Shown: positions 11,677 to 23,320 of the stretch, piece after piece
Position numbering within the stretch: the stretch's first letter is position 1
Layout of the letters: every line of letters starts with the position of its first letter
NCBI GenBank assembly: GCA_941918925.1
Contig: OW799233.1
Span: 156,840,845-156,904,844, forward strand
Direction of reading: 5' to 3'
DNA: 64,000 nt
Source of the DNA: Phyto melanocephala
Lineage: Eukaryota > Arthropoda > Insecta > Diptera > Rhinophoridae
Program-made: the position numbers and the translations under genes
Notes under the pieces: model-generated
The model's input: the letters and a program-made list of their open reading frames with translations, nothing else
Told to the model about the DNA's origin: nothing
Database searches by the model: none

Positions 11677-12164
11677 ATATATAATTAAATATATTTACAA
11701 ATTTGCTTTAAATTTTGTTAATAAAATTTCAAACCATTATCTTAAAATACCCTTGTCTATAGTACATTGTGCCATATGTAGAGTACCCAAAAAAATAACA
11801 ATTATTTAATTAACATGCATATTTTTATGTAGAACATTTATTTAACAAAAGATTCAAATAAAACGTAAAAAAGCGATAAAAGACATATCTATGCTAGTAT
11901 GTATGTAAATATGTATGTTTATTTGTTAGTGCGTATTTATACTTTTAATTAAAATTAATTGTGCTAAACTGTTTTATTATTGTTATTATTAATAATAAAA
12001 ACTTTTTAAATAAAACAACTTAATTATATATTAAACTGTTTTTTAATATATTTTCTTACTAATTAAATACAAGTTATACATATTTTTTAATAATAAATTG
12101 CATATATGCTGATAAATTTAAAACATAAATCAATAATATAAAAAAATCTTGTACCAACAAAGGA
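11677..12164. other. Non-coding AT-rich DNA
   Basis: Repeated TATGTATG and TTAATTAA motifs. No gene recognised. Confidence 0.4.
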
Positions 12165-12670
12165 AATACTTCTGCCACCACTACATATAAAACTTGGTGT
12201 CGTGAAGAACTTTCTAAAAGCTTTAGTTAAAATTAGGACAGCTTTAGAATTTTTGAAGTCACTTTTTCCAAAACTTAGTGTAGCAAAGATTAAAGAAGGT
12301 AATAATACTGCTTGTACATTTTTGAAAATGCATTCATTTTATCTTCAATCCAGCAGGTGTTTTTGTTGAGCCTGATACACGTAAGCTTAAGGCAAATGCT
12401 GAATTCGATTTTATTTTCTCCCTAAACTTAAGGAAACGCCTTTAAAGACCTAATATCAACTGTTTTAGGCAAATGTCGATTTTCTTCTGCTCAAACGTAC
12501 ACGAACATCATGCTAGAAGACTTCGAATAGTTAGGAGTTTACATTTCAACAAAAATTCACTTTTTGAACTCACATATGGAGTTTTTTAAAAATCAGTTGT
12601 CAACGATATCTGATGAACATGGTGAACGTTTTCATCAGATATATCTTCCTTTAGAAGACTACAAAAACAA
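12165..12670 (+). pseudogene. Relic of a multicopy insect protein, likely element-borne
   Basis: Conceptual translation with frame changes gives LPPLHIKLGVVKNFLKAL near 12170-12220 and, after a gap, STKIHFLNSHMEFF followed by SDEHGERFHQ near 12545-12640. This order (LPPLHIKLG ... KxHFLxSHxxFF ... GERFHQ) belongs to a family of uncharacterised proteins that I recall as high-copy in arthropod genomes and often linked to mobile DNA. Several frameshifts and stops make it non-functional. The family link is from memory; its function is unknown to me. Confidence 0.45.
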
Positions 12671-13085
12671 TATATATTAAACTTCAATTTGCTTCAAAAT
12701 ATGCATACATAACTAAAAATCCGTGCAAAGTAATTAGATATTTCAAAAGAGGGTTATTCAAAATATTTTTATTTGCTCAATTTAACTTTTTCGCTTCGAA
12801 AAAAACACCCCTTATATCTATTTGATATACTGTAATTTAGAAAAAAATTTAGATTGACGATTTTATATATTTATTTAACACAAATGTAAACAATGCCAGT
12901 ATGTCTTGGGGCCCAAGGTATGTATATAAAACTATATACCACAATTTCATACATTCTCTTCTTCTTTAATTTACAATTGTTAAACTTCATATAAAAAATC
13001 GAAAAATCCTCTCCAAATTGCTATCACCTTATTAAGTTACACCATGTTTGGGCCTTTGAACACACAAATATTAAATATACAAATA
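12671..13085. other. Non-coding AT-rich DNA
   Basis: Contains at 12955-13050 a stretch resembling 15180-15310 (AACTTCATATA...CTCTCC...ACCT.ATTAA), so part of it is a decayed interspersed repeat. Confidence 0.4.
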
Positions 13086-13648
13086 CAGTAGGACCTTGAT
13101 TATCCGCGATTCGATTAACCAGGAACATTGGTTATCTGGGTATGAAAAAAAAATAATAATTTTACAGTTTAATTTTTTCGATTATATGTATATCCCGTAT
13201 ACGAGGTATACGGGATTACAACCATATTTGTTTTAATTACTTTTAATTATTATGTGAAAAAAAAACCAAAAAGGGAAATTCCTTAGTTTGTCAGATATAT
13301 GTATATACATTGAGACCTCAATTGTCCGTAATGGTCGGGACCGAAAGCATTCCAAACAATCGATTTTCCCGGTTAATTCATAATAATTTTAAGTTGTACT
13401 TTTAAAATTTTTTATTTAATTCATTTATTCAAAGAAAATATATTTGGCTTTAAAAATGCTTAAATAATATAAGAAAATTTTGGAAAAAAAAGTTTTAATT
13501 GTTCAAAAGCAATACAAAAAATTTTTAAATCCCGGATTATAGAGATAATCACAGTTAATCGATGCCAAAAATAAATAAAAATTTATAGAAATAATAAAAA
13601 AATTTCTTTCCGGGATGAATTGAATCACGGATAATCGAGGCCCCACTG
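13086..13648. mobile_element. Pogo-like MITE 1
   Basis: Left end TA|CAGTAGGACCTTGATTATCC; right end, read from the other strand, TA|CAGTGGGGCCTCGATTATCC. CAGT-start inverted repeats flanked by TA are typical of pogo/Tigger-type Tc1/mariner elements. It has no coding sequence. A second pair of similar ends (13308 and 14502) interleaves with it. Confidence 0.6.
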
Positions 13649-14502
13649 TATGTACATATATAAGTATGTATACGTGTTTAAGTTAAATCAATTTAGACAT
13701 TTGAGTACTTCGGATTGTTAGTGTTTATTTTTACAATGGCATTCTTATAAGCAAGACAAAAAAATATCCTAACTATTAAAAACAAAATTAATATAATTAA
13801 TAAAGATTTAAAAAAATATGACACAAAACCACTGATTGGGGTTATAATATTATAAAAAATAAAAATTTTAAGAAATTACCAAATAATAATTTCTTACGAA
13901 TTGTTCGCTGTTTGCTGGTCAAATTATTATGTTTTTGTCATATTATTTTAAATTTATATATAAAAACAAGTGTACACTTTGATGTCACCACTAGCTGCGA
14001 AAACAGATATCAAACAAAATTTTAGGGTACGTTTGGGATGGTCTGTAAATGGTTTGTGTAAAGTTTCCACGAAATCGGCGCAGTGGGTCTGAAGATATGG
14101 CATTTAGATTTTCCTATATATTCGAATACAAATATGAACGAAATGTCTTTCATTTTCCATATTATGATTTTTTATTGTTAAATTTACCAAACCATGTATT
14201 TTAATGTCTTATGTGTGCAATGACATACAATCTTTTTAATTAGAACTGGCAACAGGAAGACGGGTGAGTGAGACCCTCATCTGTTATGAATACAATGCTA
14301 AAAAGTGGTTGGGGCAGAGCAGTCCGGGTTCTGCTAATGTGTTTATTAAATCCTTTAATGATTATGTTTTTATATAAATAAAACATCCGTTAATAAATAA
14401 AAATACATAAGATTAGTAAAAATTTTTACCAAATTAAACGGGAAAATAAATTAACCAAAATGCTTCCGGTCCTGACTATTACGTACAATCGAGGTATCAC
14501 TG
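13308..14502. mobile_element. Pogo-like element 2 (overlapping, rearranged)
   Basis: Left ATTGAGACCTCAATTGTCCG and right (other strand) CAGTGATACCTCGATTGTACG are inverted matches that continue into GGTCGGGACCGAAAGCATT versus AGTCAGGACCGGAAGCATT. The right end is followed by TA. About 1.2 kb with no transposase that I can read. Its ends interleave with those of the previous element, so one of the two was rearranged after insertion. Confidence 0.5.
13965..14340 (+). mobile_element. Possible Helitron-type fragment
   Basis: TTATATATAAAAACAAGTG, then an ordered block with GAAATCGGCGCAGTGGGTCTG, and a 3' part ending GCAGTCCGGGTTCTGCTAAT with a GC hairpin (GCAGAGCAG/CTGC). The layout resembles short Helitrons, but the exact ends are unclear. 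Confidence 0.3.
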
Positions 14503-14799
14503 TATATGAAAATTTAAATAAAAATTATGATATTAAATGTGCATACTGATATTAAAAAAGATATTTTATAAAACATTATTATATTTCGAAGAGATTTTTT
14601 GTGAGAAAAAATTCAAATTATAAGAAATAAGAAATGAAATTTTGGCATTTGTAAAACAGCAGCTGATGATCAGCTGATTAATTTGAAGTAGCCCTTTTAT
14701 AACCCTTTAACATTTTCTTTTATTAAAGTAACTAACCAAAAGTTATTTCATTCATATTTTCGTGTTAAAAAAAACCCAATAAGCATTATGTCAATGTTA

Positions 14800-15112
14800 T
14801 GAAAAAGTCACTGAGCTATCAGCGTCATCGTTCCATATTTGTTTGAGAGTACCGTTGACCTTGCAATCATCGTCGAAGGCGAGCGCAATAGGTCGATAAT
14901 TTCCAACTGCTTTTGGGCTGAATCGGATGATAAAGACACAAATGATATGTGGCTTAAGCAGAACGACACTACGAACTACATGGCTCAGTCCACACTGAAC
15001 ATTCTGCGTGGTCATCTCATGTGGAGGCAACGGGAACTGGCCACCGAGATCGTGCAATTTAACCCCATTAGATTGTTTCTTATAAGGTTTTCTTACAGTC
15101 TATTTGTTCATT
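14800..15112 (+). pseudogene. Mariner-type (DD41D-like) transposase relic, catalytic part
   Basis: The translation contains GERNRSIISNCFWAE, DTNDMWLKQNDTT (second-Asp region QQD, here QND), QSTLNILR and, in another frame, NWPPRSCNLTPLDCFL with the third Asp. This is the same order as in the transposases at 6.2 and 54.4 kb. It has frameshifts and stops, and no inverted repeats were found. Confidence 0.65.
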
Positions 15113-15218
15113 AGGTTGTCTTGATTTGTCAGCTATTTATTTTTTTCTTTACTTATTTTAAGCTTCAGCTGTAAAAGTCTATTGATAAAAAGCAATTCTC
15201 GCTCTTCTCTTATTTATT

Positions 15219-15503
15219 TCAAATGTCAAACTTCATATATAAAAAACATATACAAAAAAATTCTCTCCGAACTTTGATTACCTGATTAATATATATGCCT
15301 TGACAAATAAGCCACAAGTCACAGCGGACTTCAAAACCAACAAAACCTGTGCCACCGGTTAAATTCAGCCTGATTAATGCGTCCGATTCATAGAAAATTT
15401 GACACTTCAGATGGGCGTTACCCAATGTAGCCACAACGAAAATTTGCATGATGTCATTGTGTCCTTTGAAACGAATAAAATGTTTGGACAATATCTCATT
15501 CAC
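15219..15503 (-). other. Unrecognised 94-codon open frame, probably within a repeat
   Basis: An open frame with balanced composition for this AT-rich region, including IFVVATLGNAHLKCQIFYE and LNLTGGTGFVGFEVRCDLW. I do not recognise a family. It may be an exon-like remnant or an element-encoded piece: the DNA just to its right on the minus strand (15180-15310) resembles 12955-13050, which argues for an interspersed repeat. No start context or splice sites were convincing. Confidence 0.3.
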
Positions 15504-16515
15504 CCTTTGCTTTATTTATTTAAGGTATAAAGCTTTCAATAAAAATTCCTTACAAATACATATAGAAAATATATTAAAAATTTATCATAAATATCGACAG
15601 TAATATTTTTCCAAAGAATTCTTTTTAATTACGCAAACTTTTTTTATGTCGCTCGTAAAGTAAAAAAATGTTCCCCTTTTGGGATTCACATCCCCCTTGT
15701 GGGAAACACTGCTACAAAATATGACATTTTTTAAATATTTTTAAATTATCATTAAATTTAAAATTGTACATCCATACATAAAATATTGTTTTCTTTTTTT
15801 TCAACATTTATTTACGGAAGGCAATTCTTGCGAAGCGTGACATTCGTTAAACATTATTTTTAGAAAAAAACAGAAAAGGTCATTAACGCAAATTACGAAA
15901 AAAAATCGTAACTAGTTTTGAAAATTGTAAAGCAGAAACATCTTTATTTAAATGTAAGTTCAAAAATTAAGTTCACATGTACATATGTATGTATGTATGT
16001 GTTCATGTATTGTTTAGTATGTATGTATTTGTTGGTATCTGCTTATTAACCCAGACCATACTACAAGTGTGAATTGTACAATTTTCCATAGATTTTTCAA
16101 TAAATAACAATTAAATAAAAGTCGTGCTGCATTGTGTAAGAAAAGAAAAAATAAATAATTTTTATAACCAGGGCTGCGATTTTCATGCTTTATAAAATAG
16201 AAAATATGCGCTAAAATAGAAAAACTATGAACTGAAAAAACAAGATATAAACAAAAAAAAAAAAAAATATTCGGTGTAGTTATACAAACATACACACATA
16301 TATATTTAAGATTAAGATTTATTGGGAGCATATCCCTAATAATCTAGTTAATTACTTATTTTTTTTATGTATGGAGTTTGAATTTTAAACTTCAAAAGAA
16401 AACAATAAACTCAGAAAAATATAAGGTCAATTGCTATAAATCTTCCTTCAAGCGTGGTCTGTTTTGAAGACATAAAATAAAAATGTGTTAATCAACTATG
16501 AGAACACATATCTCT
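15504..16515. other. Non-coding AT-rich DNA
   Basis: Contains a TATGTATG microsatellite near 15980-16025 and a 14-A run near 16254. No gene recognised. Confidence 0.4.
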
Positions 16516-16615
16516 GGGGCCAAATTACGGCATTCGATCACGATCAAATTAGGTATAGAGATTTTAATAAAAATTTTTAAATTTCGATCACGTTCGAATG
16601 CCGTAATTTGCACCC
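16516..16615. repeat. Palindromic MITE (GGGGCCAAATTACGG type)
   Basis: Left arm GGGGCCAAATTACGGCATTC, then GATCACGATC. The right arm is its inverted copy with two or three mismatches, about 35 bases per arm around an AT-rich loop. It is not related to the foldbacks at 3908 and 26059. Confidence 0.75.
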
Positions 16616-17954
16616 TGTTGTCATCTTCATGCTTTTCCTGGTATGGCAGTTTACAATACACAATTACAAAAACAAAAAGCATATTGGGTTTCTTTAGTGT
16701 ATTTTTATTGTAATAGTAATCATATATGTATATGAATTTCAAACAAAACATCCTAAGTCGAGATAAGAAATATTTAATGTTTTCTTCATTATAAAGCTAA
16801 AATCATTAAGACGTTTTGCTTGCGCTAATCGCCACCTCTGTGCGTTCAGTTCTTTATGAGATATAAGTAGCATTAGAAACTAATTTATTTTATTTTAATT
16901 CCTAGTTTTTTTTTTTGGAAAATTGGAATAATTAGTTAAACATTTTTGTCATACTATTATTAATAAAAGCATTGCCTTGCTGTAATCTTACAGCAATCGC
17001 CTCACAAAAAAAAATTTTAAATTTTTTTTGTTTTGATATATTTCAAAATTCGAAATAAGCTGTTTTGTCAAAAATCCACAGATATTTTCTATACGCAAAT
17101 CCTTTGTTTCAAAAAGTAAGATGGTTAAAAGAGCTTTTAAAACACTATCTCCAAATGTGCATTTGCATGAAAACCGCAGCCCTGCTTGGAAAATTTTTTC
17201 TCTTTAAGTTACAAATAACAATTTAACCATTATTAGCAGGCTTTAGGCAATATTACTTTGTTTAAATATGTGCTGTGTTGTGTTGTATTGAAATCAACAA
17301 CAGAACACAAAACTAATGAGAACCGCACAATGACAGCAGCAGCAGCATCTTTATTTAAGTCTCTTCTGAAAATGACAAAAACATTTAGCGGCTTCTATCT
17401 ATTGCTGCTGTTAAAGTTTTTATTACTTAAAGAACTTAATAAATTTACATTAACATTATATTCATACGTATGTGCATACATACATACGTTTATATTCCTA
17501 TGTACATACATATTATCAAGTAACTCGTCATTATCATTATTATCATCATTATAATTAACACCGTTATTAATATTGATTTTACAATTAACTTTTTATTAAT
17601 GTTCCCAACAATTTTAAAATCAGTTATAAATCAAACAAGCATCAACAAGATTCTACTAATTAAAAAAAAATAATTAAAACTAACAAAGTGTAGTAATTTT
17701 AATGTTAAAGAAATTGAAGTGTGTAAATTAAAGGAGTTATTGTGCATCTTTAAAAAAACGGCAAAACGGATTTTTTCTCTGCTACAAATTAATAAAAAAT
17801 ATCCAAAAGAGTGGCATTATATAATATTATATCCTTTAACTGGTAAAAGTCTTCTACTTAAACCTATAACACGGGAGTGTAAAGAGTGTAAACGGAATGA
17901 CAAACCGTTTGCAATTTCTATAATATTTATTTATGACCCTATACAAAATATATT
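16616..17954. other. Non-coding AT-rich DNA
   Basis: Has a (CAG)4-5 run at 17334-17348 and a CATACATACGTA-type repeat near 17460-17500. The 98-codon frame covering the CAG run looks like chance: low complexity, with no domain. Confidence 0.4.
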
Positions 17955-18140
17955 ATGAATCCTTATACTTATGTATGAAGATATAGGAATAAATTTAGCT
18001 TTGTCTCTTTGTCCGTGTGTGTATATTGAAATCAACTTTTGAAGCCAACAACCAATACCTTAGAATCTTGCACAAGTAATATCAGTTTATCAGATATGCT
18101 TTCGAGATTTTTACTATTGAAAATCAGTTCATACATTACA
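17955..18140 (+). mobile_element. Decayed family B Helentron-like fragment
   Basis: Matches the family B 5' region in order: AAATTTAGCTTTGTCTC, TTTGTCCGTGTGTGTATATTG, AAATCAACTTTTGAAGC, then CTATTGAAAATCAG. Neither terminus is intact. Confidence 0.5.
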
Positions 18141-18499
18141 ACATGAGATATGAGCTCAAGAACACGACTGATTCTGTTTTGTTTAATACAATTTTCGTAC
18201 TTTTCTTTTAAAAGGTACATTGTTTCTCTTGATATGTGGCACGTGGCACCAGCCTATTCTCTGCTACTTAATAATCAGTTTTCCGCCACAAAAAGCATCG
18301 AATCATCTCTCTGTAGTGATTTCCATGTACATACCAATTTTATTTCAAACTTGGGTAGCCTTTACAGCATTTGTAAAACACGCCGTTTGTGGAATTATTT
18401 AGTCGAACAGGTCATTAAATCAAACAGGTATAGGCAAAACATATTTTTTTTTTCAAATAAGTTGCTTAGAAACTAATTTCTAAGCTTCTTCATGGGATT

Positions 18500-18862
18500 T
18501 TATGTTTAAAATTAAACTTTGGCATATGGCTTCCGCTATGGCGCCGTATGAACGCTCTCCTGGCAGTCCAATTTTGCACAACTTGAAAAAAAAGCATACC
18601 CAGCCTAAATAATCAAGTCCAACAAATGGTCTAAAAGTGTTAAATCACACGAACAAGGTAGCCAATTCACAAGTGCATTTCTTGAGATTATTCGGCACCA
18701 AACAATTGGCTCAGCGACATGATGATTTTACTTTAAATGATTTGCAATGACATGAGGAGTAAAAAATCAGAAATCACGAGTCCAATTTGCTGAGGACGAC
18801 GTCGGATCGATAAATTCGCATCTACGGCAGCGATGGCTTCTTCTTTTCTCGCAATACGGGCT
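18500..18862 (-). pseudogene. Internally deleted mariner-type transposase relic
   Basis: Read from the minus strand, the segment begins with an HTH-like stretch (SRARIARKEEAIAAV, then LSIRRRPQQIGL). After a deletion and frameshifts it continues with LVNWLPCSCDLTLLDHLL, equivalent to NWPPRSCDLTPLDYFLW around the third Asp. Both halves correspond to the transposases at 6.2 and 54.4 kb. The middle, with the first two Asp residues, is lost. Confidence 0.55.
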
Positions 18863-19339
18863 CGACTTGGACAAACATTTAAAAAAAAATTGGATATGTA
18901 TCAATTCATTATGCTCACTGTAAGCTTAAAAAAGTGTTCTATACTTTAGGCAGAAAAATGTCGGAAATTTAATACATGAAAATATGACAATATATTCGAA
19001 GAGATTTTTAATTTTTTGCAAAACCAATAGTTTGATGGAAAAATTTCACCTAAAAGCAATAGCAATATTTATTTGAAAGTTTCTTTTGTTTACAATTGTT
19101 TTAAAATAAAACTTGGAAATCAGAAATTGAACATAGCAAAATTTCAAAAGTTGTAATGCAGTTTTATTTTCTAGCCGGGGTAGGGCTCAATCTGTTTACG
19201 GGTGGTTTCAAAGGTCTGGTTCCTTTGAGAATAAAAAAGTTATTGGTTGGTTTAAACAAAAATCACAGTTCTGTAGTAAGGAAAGCTTCGTTTCAGTTGC
19301 CAATAGTTACCGGAGAAAGTTCGAAGTATGAATTCGTAT
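18863..19339. other. Non-coding DNA
   Basis: A 65-codon frame begins at 19156 but matches nothing I know and runs into the tandem repeat that follows. Confidence 0.35.
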
Positions 19340-19770
19340 TTAGACGAATATAAGCAAAATGCGGAATGCTTTATATTCGGATACGAGGGACAACGAGTTA
19401 GTATTACGACGAATATAAGGAAAATGCGGTAGGTCTTACATTCGGTAGCAACAGATTACGAGTTAGTATTATGATGAATACGGTAGGCCTCATAGTCGGC
19501 TACGGTAAAAATACGAAAATTCGGAGGGCCTTGTATTCGGCCACGGTAAAAATACGAGTTAGTTTCTATCTACAGAACATGTGTATGGGGAACAGATATC
19601 GGCTCAATTTCGGGTCGTACTTTAAAGGGCCAATTCAAAGTACCACACGAACGATGTCGGTAGCTGCTCGATTCTTTCTTAAAACTTTGACGGTTTATAC
19701 TAAACTTGGTTTTACCCCAATAAGAATAGGACTTTGACGGTTTATATTAAACTTGGTATAAACCCAATGA
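19340..19770. repeat. Degenerate tandem repeats
   Basis: At 19340-19560, three to four imperfect units of roughly 70 bases carry ACGAGTTAGTATTA.GACGAAT, ATGCGGTAGG and ATTCGG. At 19678-19770, two copies of a ~50-base unit carry AAACTTTGACGGTTTATA. GC content is higher than in the flanks. No known satellite was recognised. Confidence 0.55.
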
Positions 19771-20069
19771 GAATGATAAGTAATATTTTGTATTACTATG
19801 GGTATAGAACAGGGAAGGAAACTAGCTTTTATGATTTTGTAGCAACTATGAAAACAAAATGTACTTTTTTAGCCATGACGGTACCATTTTTTTTAATATT
19901 TATTAATGAAAACACAAACTTAACAAAAATGTTTATAAAAATTCAGAAGTATACAATAAAAAATATTAAATATTACATTCATATGTACATACGTAGAGAT
20001 CGGTTGTTTAACAAATTTTATTTACTAAATACTTTTAGATAATAAATTTTCTGTTATTTTAAAATTAAA

Positions 20070-20255
20070 TCAACAAGAATTTGTTGACTTTAGTAAATCT
20101 TTTGTTTGTATCAAATTTGAAATAGTAGAAACGTGTAGTCTATTTCTTTTCTTTGCTTTAATTAGGTTTTGGAAAGAAAAACCTTGTTCGACGTTGCCCG
20201 AGGAAAGCGGAATAGACAGAATTCCTTTTACAATTCTTGAAATTTCTGGGAACAT
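20070..20255 (-). pseudogene. hAT transposase C-terminal (dimerisation) relic
   Basis: The 61-codon minus-strand frame contains FPEISRIVKGILSIPLSSGN, VEQGFS and KAKKRNRLHVSTISNLI. This is the typical hATC dimerisation signature (SIPxSSxxVERxFS...KRNRL). Only this segment is present, so it is a fragment of a hAT transposase gene. The rest was not found nearby. Confidence 0.7.
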
Positions 20256-22105
20256 GAACTCATTTAATTAATTTTTCATCTGTAATACTTAAGACCAAAA
20301 ATAGAAAATATTGGAATCTTTGTGTGATCTAAGTTCAATGAAAAAGGTACTAGACAGATTTTGTTGGTGTAGACTTGACACCACCTGGTACATGAATTCG
20401 CTTTGACAACAGCATTGCAACAAAAACAGAGAAGTTGACAGTATAAAATAAGACACACACAAACAAAATTAAGGAGAACATGGACAAAATTATTGTTGCA
20501 TATAGTTAGACATTGGAATTTTTAAATTGTACCAAGTAGCTCGCGGTAGTACCACGGTACCAACAAGGTCAAAAATGTACCATAAAAAGTACAATTGTAC
20601 CATGATTTCCATCCCTGGTATAGAAGTACAATTCGTAATGGCACGTTACAAAGTAATACCAATACTAATGAAATTAAATAAATCAATACTTGTGCATCTT
20701 CAAAAAAATTAAAAATTTTAACTTAAACAGGACATACACCAATGATTTGTGACTTGTTTTTATTTGTGTTCAAATATAATAAACAAAATATATTACTTAC
20801 TGTATCTATTTATATAGGTACATAACACAGGGGTCGTTTGCGAATTGGCCAATTATTGTACCAAAATTAAGAGTAGTTATTAGGTATTCATATACACCCA
20901 CATATATGTATATCACAATACTACTTTTGCATACAAATTTTGACTGGTGAAGTGTTCACTGCCCTTTAAATATTTTTGAGAGTAGTTTTGAACATTTCCC
21001 TTTTACTCACTCGTTGCATATACAAATTTACAGGGAAAGTAAATGTTGCAAAATATTTTTGTAATCTTCCTTTTGCCGACTTTGCAATGCATGTTGTTAT
21101 ATTTTCATTAAAACGGTTTCATTTATACCTACATACCTACATAGCAGGTATGAATGTACATAAAAATTTCTAATGTAAAATGGTATACTGAGCAACTTTA
21201 TCCAAATTTCTAAAAATAAACTGGCTGCGCAAATTCCCAATGTAAAGATGCTTAAATTTAGTTTTACACATTTACATATTTTATAACTTTTCAAATAAAA
21301 CTAAATAACAAGCAAATAAAAAAGTTAAAAAATACACACAATAAAATGTCATACACTCATTTGAGAGACTAGAGACTAGAGAAAGACACTCAAAATCAAT
21401 TTCGGTAATAATTCAATTATGTAAATAGTTTAAGGTTAAAAATATTTGCAATTCAAAAAGATAATAATATTTATAACAAAATACAAATAAAAAACAACAA
21501 CAAAATCACACTCACACAAACATTTGTATTTTTAGATAGAAATTGCAAAAAAAGAATAAATTGCCCATATACACCATCCATTTAAAAAAATCTCTACAAC
21601 GCATAAATTTAGAATTCTACAATACAATATACATACATACAAAGGAATAATAACAACAACAACAACAAGATAAATAAATAAATAGAAATTGCTTAAATTA
21701 ATACGAGTATTGTATGATGTTCAGACGATATGTGAAAATATGAGAAGAGCTAAGGATCAGATGCTTAAGAATATGAATTTTATAATTATGCGTAAATATT
21801 TTTAAAAATTTTATACAAATGAATTTATCATTTTACTATCTTCGAACAATTTATTAAAATTGATTAAAAAAAAATTATCACAAATGCTTATCTAATATGG
21901 ATTCTCCGATTTGTCTCGTACAATATTTATTTCCAGGCAAAATTATTTTTCATGTCCTGAATTTTTTTCAGGACAAAAATTTTGTTCGAAGCAAACAAAC
22001 AATCAACTTTTACAACATTTTAAACAACCGTAAAATTTTACATTTGGAAAACCTTTAATAACAGTAGCTTCATCCTGTACTAATAGATTTTGTTATTTAT
22101 TTAAA
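20256..22105. other. Non-coding AT-rich DNA
   Basis: Includes a locally repeated GGTACCA/TGTACC-rich stretch at 20527-20660, CAA microsatellites at 21490 and 21650, and a GAGACTAGAGACTAGAG repeat at 21364-21381. No gene recognised. Confidence 0.4.
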
Positions 22106-23320
22106 GGGTGGTTCATTTAAAAGTTGCAATTTAGAAGGGTTTGAAATTTTGCCCAATTTATTATTTTGTTGTGAAGAAAAATTTTTCCGGTCAAAAAGAA
22201 ATATTATTTAATTAATGTGGTTACCGCGACTGGCCTCACAGTACCACATTCGATCGGACCAATTTTCGAGCACTTTTTATAGTATATGGGGCGAGCGAGC
22301 CAAAAGAAATCGGTTATCATGGTGCGATAGGTGACCAAAGCGAATTCATACAGATTAAATTATCAGCCCAGCTGATGGGGAAACATAATATCAAAATTTG
22401 TTGAATTCGCCTTGATTTTTATTTATCAATGCAGGGATGGAAAACATGGAATTAAACAATTAACTTAAGTATGCTATTTTATAATAAATTTAACATATTT
22501 ATGTATATTTGTTGCTCTTGCACCATTTGTAATGTGTTTCACAAATACATATCGTTTTTTAGTAAATTTTTTTTAAATAAACACACAAAAAACACTTTTC
22601 CATCCCTGATATACGGATTGGCCTCGACAGAAAACATCTTTTAAAAATTTGTTTTGTTGTATGAATTCGCCGTTGAATATACCTGTATGAATATGCCAAG
22701 GCGAATTCATACAGATGAAATTATCAGCCCAGCTGATGGGGAAACTTTTTGTCAAAATTGATTTTATTCGCCTTGATTTCATTTATTAATGCAGGGATAG
22801 TAAATGTGATTTTGGTTTCGGTAATAAACAATTAACTTGAGTGTACTTTTTTGATAATAAATGTGCTTAATTTATGTATATTTGTTGCTTTTGCGTCATT
22901 AATAATCTATTTAAGAAATTTATATCCGGTTTTTATTCAAATTTCATTATATTTAATATGTAAAAACAACTTTTCCATCCCTGATATACGAATTGGCCTT
23001 GACATAAAACATGAAAAGTAGCTTTGTTGTATTAATTCGCCGTTGCATATACCTTATGGATATGCCTTGGAATATGCCTTGTCCGTGATCGTAATGGTTG
23101 CGCCATCTTCATTTTTAAAGATATATGAGCCAATGATGCTTTCGCTGCAAACTGTCACTCGTAATGGGTGCATTGCCTTCTGTCAGACCTCGTTAGGGTT
23201 TTTCGAGTCCCAAATATGGCGCTTTTGTTTACTAGTAAACCCTTTAAGCCAATCGCAGAACACAATTTACCTTAAACATCAAGTCAGCTTCCAATTGATC
23301 TAGAGCCCAATTTGGTAGCA
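22106..23320 (-). mobile_element. Mariner-type relic split by a tandem MITE dimer
   Basis: The left end has the inverted-repeat-like AGGGTGGTTCATTTAAAAG. On the minus strand, 22330-22150 encodes ENWSDRMWYCEASRGNHIN (transposase C-terminus), while 23310-23070 encodes KRHIWDSKNPNEV, MHPLRVTV and GSYIFKNEDGATI, the segment after the first catalytic Asp. The two halves are in the expected order and orientation, with a foreign ~730-bp tandem repeat between them. The catalytic centre is lost. Confidence 0.6.
22332..23062. repeat. Tandem dimer of a ~366-bp MITE-like unit
   Basis: Two head-to-tail units begin at about 22332 and 22698. Each starts GCGAATTCATACAGAT and continues with ATTATCAGCCCAGCTGATGG, has an internal GAATTCGCCTTGATT, and closes with an inverted match (GTATGAATTCGCCGTTG in unit 1, GTATTAATTCGCCGTTG in unit 2). 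No reading frame spans it. The units differ at many scattered positions, so the duplication is old. Confidence 0.75.

Noticed and set aside
17258..17554. 98-codon frame with an alanine run
   Set aside because: The alanines come from a CAG microsatellite, the rest is low complexity, and no domain or splice context is seen.
18150..18476. 108-codon frame
   Set aside because: Composition is unremarkable, frames overlap on the same strand, and no motif is seen. It lies between repeat relics.
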